DNA of 34,619 bases, from the NCBI GenBank assembly GCA_050014795.1, contig JBEKCQ010000015.1, forward strand, positions 1-34,619, written 5' to 3'. The position numbers and the translations under genes are program-made. The notes beneath the pieces are model-generated. The model was not told where the DNA came from. It saw only the letters and a list, made by a program, of their open reading frames with translations, and did no database searches. The stretch comes from JALHUF01 sp050014795. GTDB lineage: Bacteria > Acidobacteriota > Terriglobia > UBA7540. Below, one piece after another: positions 22,913 through 30,382 of this stretch (positions within the stretch are counted from its first letter, which is position 1; each line of letters opens with the position of its first letter).

Positions 22913-23914
22913 ATGTTCTATCTTGCCGTGCCTTTGCTGTTTGCTGTGGGCGCAATGGCCACGGAAGTCCATTCCGAATTCGTGTTTGAGCGCGCGCCCT
23001 TTGCGGAGTGTCACGCCTCGACGATTGTGGAAACCGGCGAAGGTGATTTCCTGGCCGCGTGGTTCGGCGGCGGGCGCGAGGGCGCCGGTGACGTGGCGAT
23101 CTGGCTGTCGCGTCTTTCCGGCGGGCAATGGTCCGAGCCGCAGATCGTGGCTCGCGAGAAGGGCATCCCTACGTGGAATCCGGTGCTCTTTCGCGGCCGC
23201 GATGACCGCCTTTGGCTCTTCTACAAGTTCGGGCCCTCGCCGGAGACTTGGACGGCCGCCTACAAGACATCGACCGACAGCGGCCGAACCTGGACTGAAC
23301 CTACTCGCCTGCCTGCGGGACTGCTTGGCCCCATCAAGAACAAACCGATTCGTTTGGCGAACGGCGACATCGTCGCCGGCACGTCCGTTGAGAGCTATCA
23401 GAGCTGGACCGGCTGGGTAGAGCGCAGCAGCGACGAGGGCAAAACTTGGACGAAGCACGGCCCCCTCGTCATCCCCGGGGAGCCCTTCGGGCTGATCCAA
23501 CCGACGCTCGTAGAACTCACGCCTGCTCACCTGCGGGCGTTCCTTCGCTCCCGGCAGGGCTTCATTTACGTCGCTGATTCTCCGGATGGTGGGTTAACCT
23601 GGGGCCCGGCGCGACCCACTTCACTCCCGAATCCCGACAGCGGCATCGACTGCGTACGCCTTGCGGACGGGCGCATCCTGATGGTGTACAACCACTCAAC
23701 GCGCGAGCGCTCGCCGCTGAATGTAGCGCTTTCCTCCGATGGCGGGGAAACCTGGTCGCCGTTCGTCCGACTCGAGACCGATCCAGGAGAATACAGCTAT
23801 CCCGCAGTTATCCAGTCGTCGGGCGGCGACGTACACATCACCTACACCTGGAAGCGCAAAAGGATCAAGCACGTCGTCATACCGAAAGAGGCGTTGACGG
23901 AGGCCCCGAAATGA
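22913..23914 (+). CDS. Exported BNR-repeat sialidase-like protein
   Basis: The 333-residue protein starts with a short signal peptide (MFYLAVPLLFAVGAMATE). It has four Asp-box (BNR) motifs, STDSGRTW, SSDEGKTW, SPDGGLTW and SSDGGETW, spaced as blades of a beta-propeller. The N-terminal ECHASTIVETGEGDFLAAWF followed by GGGREGAGDVAIWLSR is the signature of the BNR_2 sialidase-like family, where members may be exo-sialidases, other glycosidases or binding proteins. A standard FRIP motif is not seen, so sialidase activity is not claimed. GGAAGG precedes the ATG by 4 bases. It is probably co-transcribed with oxidoreductase copy 3, suggesting a shared glycan substrate. Confidence 0.83.
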   Translation: MFYLAVPLLFAVGAMATEVHSEFVFERAPFAECHASTIVETGEGDFLAAWFGGGREGAGDVAIWLSRLSGGQWSEPQIVAREKGIPTWNPVLFRGRDDRLWLFYKFGPSPETWTAAYKTSTDSGRTWTEPTRLPAGLLGPIKNKPIRLANGDIVAGTSVESYQSWTGWVERSSDEGKTWTKHGPLVIPGEPFGLIQPTLVELTPAHLRAFLRSRQGFIYVADSPDGGLTWGPARPTSLPNPDSGIDCVRLADGRILMVYNHSTRERSPLNVALSSDGGETWSPFVRLETDPGEYSYPAVIQSSGGDVHITYTWKRKRIKHVVIPKEALTEAPK

Positions 23915-24248
23915 ACCAGCCCCTCGCGGGTGCGCCTTCGAGGGGCTGGCGGGAGGAGTCCGCATTCCGTACCGGCCCGCGTCCTGAAGGCTTGGGGGCA
24001 AGACCTTCAGGACGGGGACGCGGCATTCGAGCGAGACCGGGATGATTCTTGGCCAACCTCGCGCCGGCAGTCCAATCGATTCTTTTTATCATTGCTATCA
24101 ATGAATCTTGTTGCCCATGCCGGGGCAGGATTTCTGTTTGGCATTCGCGGGCCCGGCGCTAGAATCCGACTGGCTGCGGCGGGTTCTTGAGCGCACGTGA
24201 GGTGACCGCAGCAATCATACTCAAGACCCAAGTGCAAAGGCCCTATCG
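23915..24248. other. Intergenic region with two strong hairpins and a sigma-gene promoter
   Basis: Hairpin 1 has an 11-bp perfect stem CCAGCCCCTCG (23916-23926) / CGAGGGGCTGG (23939-23949), starting 2 bases after the sialidase-like stop. Hairpin 2 has GTCCTGAAGG (23981-23990) / CCTTCAGGAC (24004-24013), extended inward by CTTG/CAAG around a GGGG loop with one bulged A. Neither has a T-tract. No gene is seen in the rest. The candidate sigma promoter lies at 24138-24165. Confidence 0.6.
24138..24165 (+). promoter_or_regulatory. Candidate promoter of the sigma/anti-sigma pair
   Basis: TTGGCA (24138-24143), a 16-bp spacer and TAGAAT (24160-24165) are seen, with a leader of about 77 bases. No second, ECF-type autoregulatory motif was recognised. 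Confidence 0.4.
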
Positions 24249-24836
24249 GTGACCATGACCCAGGAACCTACCGCTGAGGCGCTAGTGGCCCGGATTGCGC
24301 GGCACGAAGAAACAGCGCTCGGCGAACTCTACGACCGTTGCGCTCCGAGGCTGCTCGGCATGGCTCTGCGGATTCTGCCGGACCGGAGCGCCGCGGAACA
24401 GGTCATTGAGGATGTTTTCGTGCGCTTGTGGCACGAGGCGCGACATCATCCGCCTCAGGATGCCAGCGTGGCGGTGGGGCTGGTCATCGTGGCGCGTAAC
24501 GCGGCAATCCATCGGCGCCGTGCCGAGCACAAGATGCCCCCGCTTTCGTCCGCCGGCCAGGATAGTCTGCGGAAGTCCCTCGCCTGGCTGCCTCGGCCGG
24601 AGCAGATCGCTCTTCTCGATGAGCGACACGAATTGCTGAACAAAGTTCTCAATCAACTGCCGAAACCGCAGCGCCATGCGCTGGAGCTTGCCGTCTTCGA
24701 GGGCTATACGGAAACGGAAATCGCCGCCAAGCTGGGTGAGCCTTTGGGCCGAACACAGGCGGCGTTGCGCGCCGGGATGCGCTTCCTTAGGCACCGCTTG
24801 CGCGCGGTGTTAGGAACATGGGCTGCCAATATCTAG
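24249..24836 (+). CDS. ECF-type RNA polymerase sigma factor
   Basis: The 195-residue protein has sigma region 2 (ALGELYDRCAPRLLGMALRIL, then AAEQVIEDVFVRLWHEA) and region 4 (LNQLPKPQRHALELAVFEGY, then TETEIAAKLGEPLGRTQAAL helix-turn-helix). This is the compact two-domain ECF layout that directs RNA polymerase to a limited regulon. Start is GTG 24249 (AAAGG 8 bases upstream) or ATG 24255. The 3' end overlaps the next gene by 19 bases. Its position between the two oxidoreductase blocks makes it a candidate regulator of them, but this is inference; no matching promoter motif was found. Confidence 0.87.
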   Translation: MTMTQEPTAEALVARIARHEETALGELYDRCAPRLLGMALRILPDRSAAEQVIEDVFVRLWHEARHHPPQDASVAVGLVIVARNAAIHRRRAEHKMPPLSSAGQDSLRKSLAWLPRPEQIALLDERHELLNKVLNQLPKPQRHALELAVFEGYTETEIAAKLGEPLGRTQAALRAGMRFLRHRLRAVLGTWAANI

Positions 24837-25045
24837 AAGAGCTATACGAACTCTACCTGCTGGGGGCGCTCAGCCCGCGAGACTCCGCGGCGGTTGGTGA
24901 ACACCTTGAGCGCGGCTGCCCGTCCTGCTTCGAGAATCTGCGCGAAGCTACACTGACCGTCTATCTCCTCAGCCAGCCGGCGCGGCTGGCGCGTCCCGAG
25001 CCGAAGTTGAAGTCCCGCCTCCTGCGCCGACTGCACAAGAAATAG
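24818..25045 (+). CDS. Small soluble zinc-finger anti-sigma-like protein
   Basis: The 75-residue protein overlaps the sigma gene by 19 bases. It has CQYLEELYELYLLGALSPRD then HLERGCPSCFENLR, that is a C3-type N-terminal Cys, a histidine and a CxxC, close to the zinc-binding anti-sigma domain (zf-HC2/ASD). It ends soon afterwards with a basic tail (SRLLRRLHKK) and has no membrane helix, whereas most ECF anti-sigma factors of this group are membrane-anchored. It may be a soluble redox or metal sensor, or a truncated gene. Translationally coupled to the sigma factor, its presumed partner. Confidence 0.72.
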   Translation: MGCQYLEELYELYLLGALSPRDSAAVGEHLERGCPSCFENLREATLTVYLLSQPARLARPEPKLKSRLLRRLHKK

Positions 25046-25113
25046 AAGGCAGCCTCCCGCGCAGCCGCTGGCACGACACCGCGCGGGTCCTCTTCATCAT
25101 GGCTGCATTCCGG

Positions 25114-26421
25114 TCAGCGTAGTTCGGTCTGGCCGGGCATGGCCACGGGCGGCACGGGCAGTGGCGCGTTCCAATCCAGCGTGGCGGGCATCAGGCTTTC
25201 CTCCGAGTTCAGGGCTTGCTCCCAGGTGACCGCCTTGCCCGTGTAAGCCGCCATGCGCCCCATGATGGCGGTCAGACTGCTCTCGGCGACGTTCTTCAGT
25301 TCGTTGATCGGCTTGCCGGCCCGGATGCTCTCAATCAGGTCAGCGTGCTCCTGGACATAGGGCTTGTTATCCTTGCTGACCTCGAAGCTCCAGGGCTGCT
25401 GGCCGGTGATGACGTACTTCCGATAAGGAACGATTTGGCAGAAGCCCTTGGTCCCGGCGAAGCCTTCGGAGACGTTGTTCTCGCAGTTGGCCATCTGGCG
25501 GCACATGCTCATCAGGCGGCCGTCGTTCTCGTACTCGTAATCGATGACGAAGTGGTCGAAGATGTGGCCGTAGTCCGGCCCGGTGCGGACCTGACGACCT
25601 CCGACACCGACGGCGCGCACCGGGTGCCCTTTCATCACCCAATTCACGATGTCGAGGTTATGCACGTGCTGTTCGACGATGTGGTCGCCGCACAGCCAGG
25701 TGAAGTAGTACCAGTTGCGCATCTGATACTCCATATCGGTCCAGCCCGGTTGGCGCGGCTTCACCCACAGTTCGCCGGTGTTGAAGTAGGCGCGCACCGC
25801 CACCACTTGGCCGATGGCCCCACCGTGCAGCCGCTTGATGGTTTCCTGGTGACCAGTGCTATGCCGATACTGGGTCCCCGCGGCGATGCCGAGGCCCTTG
25901 GCCTTCGCCTGCTCGTAAACCTCCAGGCAGGTGCGGATGCCCGGGCCGTCCACCGCCACCGGCTTCTCGGCGAAGATGTGCTTGCCGGCGGCGACCGCGG
26001 CTTTCAGGTGCATCGGGCGAAATCCCGGCGGAGTGGCCAGGATGACGTAGTTCACGTCGCTCGCGAGCACTTTCTCGCACGCGTCGAAGCCCACGAAGCA
26101 GCGCTCGTCGGGCACATCCATCTTGTCGGCCGCTTCCTTCTTGATTTCCTCGCGGCTGGTCTCAAGCCGGTCCTTGAAGGCGTCTCCCATGGCGACCAGC
26201 TTGACGTTCGAAGCGGCTTGCAGAACATCCGTGGCGGCTCCCGTGCCGCGCCCACCGCAGCCAATCAGGCCCACGCGAATCAGGTCGCTGCCTGCCGGGT
26301 ACGCGGCGGGCACAAACCCCAGGTGGGACGCGACGGTTCCTCCTACCACCGCAGCGGCCGAACCCTTCAGGAACTGCCGGCGCGAGGAAGTGGGTTTTGC
26401 CTCTTGCTTCGGTTTATTCAT
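25114..26421 (-). CDS. Tat-exported Gfo/Idh/MocA family oxidoreductase, copy 4 (second subfamily)
   Basis: The 435-residue protein begins with a Tat signal (TSSRRQFLKGSAAAVVGGTV). It has VGLIGCGGRGTGAA (50-63), ILATPPGFRPMHLKAAVAAG and AEKPVAVDGPG (K153), then WYYFTWLCGDHIVEQHVHNL and a VGGRQVRTGPDYGHIFDHF stretch. It differs from copies 1-3 in the Rossmann loop and catalytic region, so it belongs to another subfamily, and is collinear with the neighbouring copy 5. It ends PGQTELR, as does copy 5. GGAGG-type Shine-Dalgarno (CTGGAGGTC) precedes the ATG. NAD(P)-dependent sugar oxidation in the periplasm is the family-based expectation; substrate unknown. Confidence 0.9.
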   Translation of the reverse strand: MNKPKQEAKPTSSRRQFLKGSAAAVVGGTVASHLGFVPAAYPAGSDLIRVGLIGCGGRGTGAATDVLQAASNVKLVAMGDAFKDRLETSREEIKKEAADKMDVPDERCFVGFDACEKVLASDVNYVILATPPGFRPMHLKAAVAAGKHIFAEKPVAVDGPGIRTCLEVYEQAKAKGLGIAAGTQYRHSTGHQETIKRLHGGAIGQVVAVRAYFNTGELWVKPRQPGWTDMEYQMRNWYYFTWLCGDHIVEQHVHNLDIVNWVMKGHPVRAVGVGGRQVRTGPDYGHIFDHFVIDYEYENDGRLMSMCRQMANCENNVSEGFAGTKGFCQIVPYRKYVITGQQPWSFEVSKDNKPYVQEHADLIESIRAGKPINELKNVAESSLTAIMGRMAAYTGKAVTWEQALNSEESLMPATLDWNAPLPVPPVAMPGQTELR

Positions 26422-26539
26422 GAATGATGACCTCCAGTTCGATTCCGAGATACGGCGGTGTCCAACGCACCATCCACCCCGTGTCCTACGAGGGGCACAG
26501 ATCGAGCGAGCGAAACAGGTCGTTGGCCCAAGTTGCCGT

Positions 26540-27835
26540 CTAGCGCAACTCGGTCTGACCCGGCATCGGCACGGGCGCCACCGGCAGCGTCATGTTCCAA
26601 TCGAGGCTGGCCGGTCCCAGGCTTTCTTCCGAGTTCAGCGCCTGCTCCCAGGTGACTGCCTTGCCGGTATAAGTCGCCATGCGTCCCATGATAGCCGTCA
26701 GCGTGCTCTCAATGACTTCCTTGAACTCGTTGTACGGCTTGCCGGCCCGAATACTCGCAATCAAGTCGGTGTGCTCCTGGACGTAAGGGAGGTTGTTCTC
26801 GCCCCGGTAACGCCAGGCTTTGGGACCAGTGATGGTGTACTTGTCAGCCTGGCAGTTCCCCAGGCTGCCGACGAGGGCCTCGGAGACGCTGTCGGCGCAG
26901 TTGGGAATCTGCCGGCACATGCTCATCATGTGGACGCCGTTCTCATACTCGTAGTCCACGGCGAAGTGATCGTAAATGCAGCCGTATTCCGGTCCGGTGC
27001 GGACCTGCCGGCCGCCCAGCCCCACGGCCCGCACGGGGTGAGCCTTCATCGCCCAGTTCACCACGTCCAGGTTGTGGACGTGCTGCTCGATGATGTGGTC
27101 GCCACACAGCCAGGTGAAGTAGTACCAGTTCCGCAATTGCCACTCCAGGTCGGTCCAGCCGGCCTCGCGCGGGAAGACCCAGATGGGGCCCTGGTTCCAA
27201 TAAGCGCGCGCCGCCACAATCTGGCCGATCGCTCCGGCGTGGATCTGCTTCATCGTCGCCACGTAACCGTTCTGGTGATGACGCTGCGTGCCGACACCGA
27301 TGCCCAGCCCTTTGGCTTTCGCCTGCTCGTACACTGCGAAGCAGGTGCGGATGCCCGGGCCGTCCACGGCCACCGGCTTCTCACAGAAAATATTCTTGCC
27401 GGCGGCGACCGCGGCCTTGATGTGCTGCGGCCGGAATCCCGGGGGCGTTGCCAGGATGATGTAGTTCACATCGCTCCCGAGCACTTTCTCGAAGGCATCC
27501 AAGCCCACAAACTGGCGGTCTTCCGGCACGTCCACTTTGTCCGCCGCAGCCTTCTTGACCTGGGCAAGGCAGTTCGTGATCCTTTCCTTGAAGACATCCG
27601 CCACCGCGACCAGCTTGACGCCGGGGGCAGCCGTAAGGGCGTCTTCGGCCGCGCCCGTGCCGCGTCCACCGCAGCCAATCAGGCCAACTTTGATGACGTC
27701 GCTGCCCGCGGCGTGCACGGCCGGAATCTCGCCCAGACCCGCCGCGACGGCTCCGCCTACCACCGCCGCAGTCGAGGACTTCAGAAACTCCCGCCGCGTC
27801 GGGCGGGGCTTCTCTGTTTCGTTTGCCTTATCCAT
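26540..27835 (-). CDS. Tat-exported Gfo/Idh/MocA family oxidoreductase, copy 5 (second subfamily)
   Basis: The 431-residue protein begins MDKANETEKPRPTRREFLKS with the twin arginines in TRREFLK. It shares GLIGCGGRGTGAAEDAL, ILATPPGFRPQHIKAAVAAG, CEKPVAVDGPG (K153), WYYFTWLCGDHIIEQHVHNL and the closing PGQTELR with copy 4, so the two are a tandem duplication at protein level. GGAGGATAGG precedes the ATG. The gap to copy 4 is 118 bases and carries no obvious terminator or promoter; with the SUMF1-like gene upstream it may form a three-gene unit. Substrate unknown. Confidence 0.9.
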   Translation of the reverse strand: MDKANETEKPRPTRREFLKSSTAAVVGGAVAAGLGEIPAVHAAGSDVIKVGLIGCGGRGTGAAEDALTAAPGVKLVAVADVFKERITNCLAQVKKAAADKVDVPEDRQFVGLDAFEKVLGSDVNYIILATPPGFRPQHIKAAVAAGKNIFCEKPVAVDGPGIRTCFAVYEQAKAKGLGIGVGTQRHHQNGYVATMKQIHAGAIGQIVAARAYWNQGPIWVFPREAGWTDLEWQLRNWYYFTWLCGDHIIEQHVHNLDVVNWAMKAHPVRAVGLGGRQVRTGPEYGCIYDHFAVDYEYENGVHMMSMCRQIPNCADSVSEALVGSLGNCQADKYTITGPKAWRYRGENNLPYVQEHTDLIASIRAGKPYNEFKEVIESTLTAIMGRMATYTGKAVTWEQALNSEESLGPASLDWNMTLPVAPVPMPGQTELR

Positions 27836-27937
27836 GTTCCTATCCTCCAGTAATGCTGATATCGGCTTGCTGCCTAAACAGCGACCTATGAAAATAGAGC
27901 GTACCTCAATGTACCTACGAAAGCTCGTCCGTTCCTG

Positions 27938-28981
27938 CTACTTTCCTCCTGGAGTCACTTTGGACTTCAGATCCTTGAGATTCTCCTGTTCCTCCAGCGG
28001 CCGAACCACGCGGAATCCCACAAACGTTGCATCGGTCAACCACCAGATGCTGCGAGGCCGCTGCGGGTCCTGCTGATTCCAGGCTTCCTTGGACGCCCGG
28101 CGCGCCGCACTGCGCAGCACGGGCGCGTTGTCATCCCACGAGCCGCCCCGCACCACGTGCGGGTAATGTTGCGTCTCGGGAATCAGGACCGGCGCCTCCG
28201 CGGGCACGAGCGGGTCGAACGTCTTGTAGTAGTCGTTGTCGTAGAGGTCCAGGCACCACTCCGCCACGTTGCCGTGCATATCGTACAGGCCCCAGGCGTT
28301 GGGCTTCTTCAACGCCACCGCATGCGGTACGTCCTGGGAGTTGAGCCTGAACCAGGCATACTGGCTCAACTGGCCTGGAGTTACACCGAAGCTATAAGGC
28401 GTCTTCGTCCCGGCTCGGCAGGCGTACTCCCATTCCGCTTCGGTGGGCAGGCGGTAGGTCTTGCCGGTCTTCATCGACAGCCAGCGGCAGAATTCCATGG
28501 CCGCATGGTGGGAAATGCTGATGATGGGATGCCCTTTGCGGCCGTAGCCAAACGTCGGGTCAGCGTAAGGAGGCGTGGGGCGCGTGATGGCGTCCGGGGC
28601 TGTCCCGTCGTCTGGCGCCGGTGTGGGAGTTGCGGCCTTCTTGGCGGCATTCTTGGTAAAGGCGTAGATATCGAATGCCTCCCAAGTCATCTCCGTCTTG
28701 CCCATCCAGAACGGGCGGAGCTTAACCTTGTGCGCGGGGCCCTCGTCGGGCAAGCGGCCGCGCTCGCTGGCGGGGCTGCCCATGGTGAACGTGCCCTCCC
28801 GAATCGGCACCATGTCGAACTTCACCGCCGTGCCGGGGAGGACTTCGGTGTAGGGCTTCATCTCCACCGGAGCCGGGGCCGTCTGTTCAGACTGGGATGG
28901 ATTTCCGAATGAGTTCCAGAGCAGCAGCAGGAAGCAAGGCAGGAAGACAATCCAGGGCACCAACAATCGCTTCAACGTCAC
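27938..28981 (-). CDS. Exported/membrane-anchored SUMF1-like (formylglycine-generating-enzyme fold) protein
   Basis: The 347-residue protein has an N-terminal hydrophobic segment (LLVPWIVFLPCFLLLLW) and an FGE-sulfatase domain: MVPIREGTFTMGSPASERGR, GHPIISISHHAAMEFCRWLS, RLPTEAEWEYACRAG, YDMHGNVAEWCLDLYDNDYY, VVRGGSWDD and GFRVVR. Between the last two, where true formylglycine-generating enzymes carry the two catalytic cysteines, the sequence has none, so it is unlikely to make formylglycine. Related SUMF1-like proteins have binding, lectin-like or other non-catalytic roles. No sulfatase gene is in the window. It is 102 bases upstream of oxidoreductase copy 5 on the same strand. Confidence 0.87.
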   Translation of the reverse strand: MTLKRLLVPWIVFLPCFLLLLWNSFGNPSQSEQTAPAPVEMKPYTEVLPGTAVKFDMVPIREGTFTMGSPASERGRLPDEGPAHKVKLRPFWMGKTEMTWEAFDIYAFTKNAAKKAATPTPAPDDGTAPDAITRPTPPYADPTFGYGRKGHPIISISHHAAMEFCRWLSMKTGKTYRLPTEAEWEYACRAGTKTPYSFGVTPGQLSQYAWFRLNSQDVPHAVALKKPNAWGLYDMHGNVAEWCLDLYDNDYYKTFDPLVPAEAPVLIPETQHYPHVVRGGSWDDNAPVLRSAARRASKEAWNQQDPQRPRSIWWLTDATFVGFRVVRPLEEQENLKDLKSKVTPGGK

Positions 28982-29063
28982 ACTCCGTCAGGGGCCGATG
29001 TGCTCTCCGGCCAATTTTGGTAGGATGCGGGATTGCATCCGGTCTTGCGCTGCGAGGTTGGCG

Positions 29064-30089
29064 ATGGCTTCGTTACGGTCCTGGGCTGCGGCATGCTTCT
29101 TGGGGATGGCGGCCAGCTTAGCGTTTGCCGGTGAATCTGCGTTGAGCCGCTTTGAGTTTTCGCAGCCGCACATGGGCACGCGATTCCAGATTATCGTTTA
29201 TGCGCGGAACGCGGCCACCGCTTCCCGAGCCTCAGACGCAGCCTTTGAGCGAATCGCGCGGCTGGATGATACCATGAGCGACTACAATCCCCGCAGCGAA
29301 TTAATGTCCCTGTGCCAACGGGCTGGCGGGCCGCCCGTGCCCGTCAGCGAAGACCTCTTCCAAGTTCTTACCAGATCGCAGGCACTGGCCGAACGTACGG
29401 ACGGCGCCTTCGACATCACGGTCGGTCCTGTCGTCCGGCTCTGGCGACGGGCGCGTCGGCAGCATGAAATGCCCGCGGCGGACGAACTGGCTCACGCTCG
29501 GGAATTCGTGGGCCATGAGAAGCTGCGGCTTGACCCGCGCGCTCGCACGGCGCAACTTCTGAAGAAGGGAATGTTGCTCGATTTGGGCGGCATCGCCAAG
29601 GGCTACGCTGCCGACCAAGCCCTGGCTATCTTGAAAAAACACGGAATCACTAGTGCCCTCGTCGTGGCCGGGGGAGAGGTCGCGGTGAGTGCTCCGCCGC
29701 CGGGGCGCAAGGGCTGGCGTATCGGCATCGCTCCGCTCGAGTCGCCAGACAGGCCCCCCACGCGCTTCCTGCTGCTGCACGATGCAGCAGTCTCTACCTC
29801 CGGCGATGCCGAGCAGTACGTCGAGCTCGGCGGAAAACGCTACTCGCACATCGTTGACCCAAGAACCGGCATTGGGTTAGTGGGCCACAGCAGCGTCACG
29901 GTGGTCGCCCCGGACGCCACCACCTCCGACGGGATGGCCACGGCCGTCAGTGTACTTGGACCCGAGCAAGGACTGGAGCTGGTTCGCTCCACGCCGGGCA
30001 CGGCGGCGCTCATCCTCCAGGTCACCAAGCAGGGGCCGCGGGCCTTCGAGCTGAACCTCTCGCCTTACGCTGTATCGGCAAAGGACTAG
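29064..30089 (+). CDS. apbE: FAD:protein FMN transferase (ApbE family)
   Basis: The protein flavinylates target proteins by attaching FMN to threonine, usually for periplasmic or membrane redox enzymes. From ATG 29064 (GAGG 6 bases upstream) it has 341 residues with a signal peptide (MASLRSWAAACFLGMAASLA). ApbE features: FSQPHMGTRFQIIVYA, DDTMSDYNPRSELMSLCQ, DGAFDITVGPVVRLW, LLDLGGIAKGYAADQAL, VVAGGEVAVS, RYSHIVDPRTGIGL and the metal-binding DATTSDGMATAVSVL. Upstream in-frame ATGs (28998, 29025) would disturb the signal peptide. Divergent from the SUMF1-like gene, sharing about 80 bases of upstream sequence. No Rnf or Nqr complex is in the window, so its targets are elsewhere. Confidence 0.9.
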   Translation: MASLRSWAAACFLGMAASLAFAGESALSRFEFSQPHMGTRFQIIVYARNAATASRASDAAFERIARLDDTMSDYNPRSELMSLCQRAGGPPVPVSEDLFQVLTRSQALAERTDGAFDITVGPVVRLWRRARRQHEMPAADELAHAREFVGHEKLRLDPRARTAQLLKKGMLLDLGGIAKGYAADQALAILKKHGITSALVVAGGEVAVSAPPPGRKGWRIGIAPLESPDRPPTRFLLLHDAAVSTSGDAEQYVELGGKRYSHIVDPRTGIGLVGHSSVTVVAPDATTSDGMATAVSVLGPEQGLELVRSTPGTAALILQVTKQGPRAFELNLSPYAVSAKD

Positions 30090-30191
30090 TCGCCCCCCTA
30101 AACGCCGGAGACGCCTGCTGGTTTGCTGTTGTAGAATGCGCGCACTTTCTCGTCGGGCCAGTGCGGAAGTTGCCATCCGCGGAGCCATGCG

Positions 30192-30317
30192 ATGTTGAGC
30201 TTTCTTTTCGGGATTGTCCTTTCGTTCCTGCCGAAACGCTACCGGGAGTTGTTCCCGGATTCGCTGCGCGGGAACCTGCGCCTCGGGGCGGCGGTCTTGG
30301 GGCTGCCTCAGGTGTAG
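30192..30317 (+). pseudogene. Truncated N-terminal copy of the downstream membrane protein gene
   Basis: A 41-codon frame starting ATG 30192 reads MLSFLFGIVLSFLPKRYREL then FPDSLRGNLRLGAAVLGL and stops at 30315-30317. It matches the start of the full gene at 30383 (IALSFLPRRYRVRF, later QGTIISGAL) in pattern and position, but ends before the first membrane helix. Both are preceded by a TAGAAT box at similar distance (30132-30137 here, 30315-30320 there). This looks like a tandem duplication whose first copy has been cut short. It could still encode a short peptide. Confidence 0.5.
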
Positions 30318-30382
30318 AATCCTTCCCAGTCTACCCTGATTGCTCGGCCGTTCTTAGGCAGGGGCCGAGGTGAGACGAATCC

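Noticed and set aside
22379..23530. Minus-strand open frame of 383 codons across oxidoreductase copy 3 and the sialidase-like gene
   Set aside because: Crosses two supported plus-strand genes and has no domain.
25056..25087. CCCGCGC/GCGCGGG inverted repeat between convergent genes as a bidirectional terminator
   Set aside because: The 7-bp stem has an 18-base loop and no T-tract on either strand.
25216..26427. Plus-strand open frame of 403 codons opposite oxidoreductase copy 4
   Set aside because: Antisense shadow; Val/His/Leu-rich composition typical of reversed GC-rich genes.
15534..27835. Genomic island or mobile origin for the oxidoreductase array
   Set aside because: No integrase, transposase, tRNA-flanking repeat or obvious composition change; gene duplication explains the paralogues.
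26123..27853. Long plus-strand open frame (576 codons) spanning oxidoreductase copies 4 and 5
   Set aside because: It is antisense to two well-supported genes, runs through the gap between them, and has no family resemblance. It reflects GC-rich codon bias on the opposite strand.
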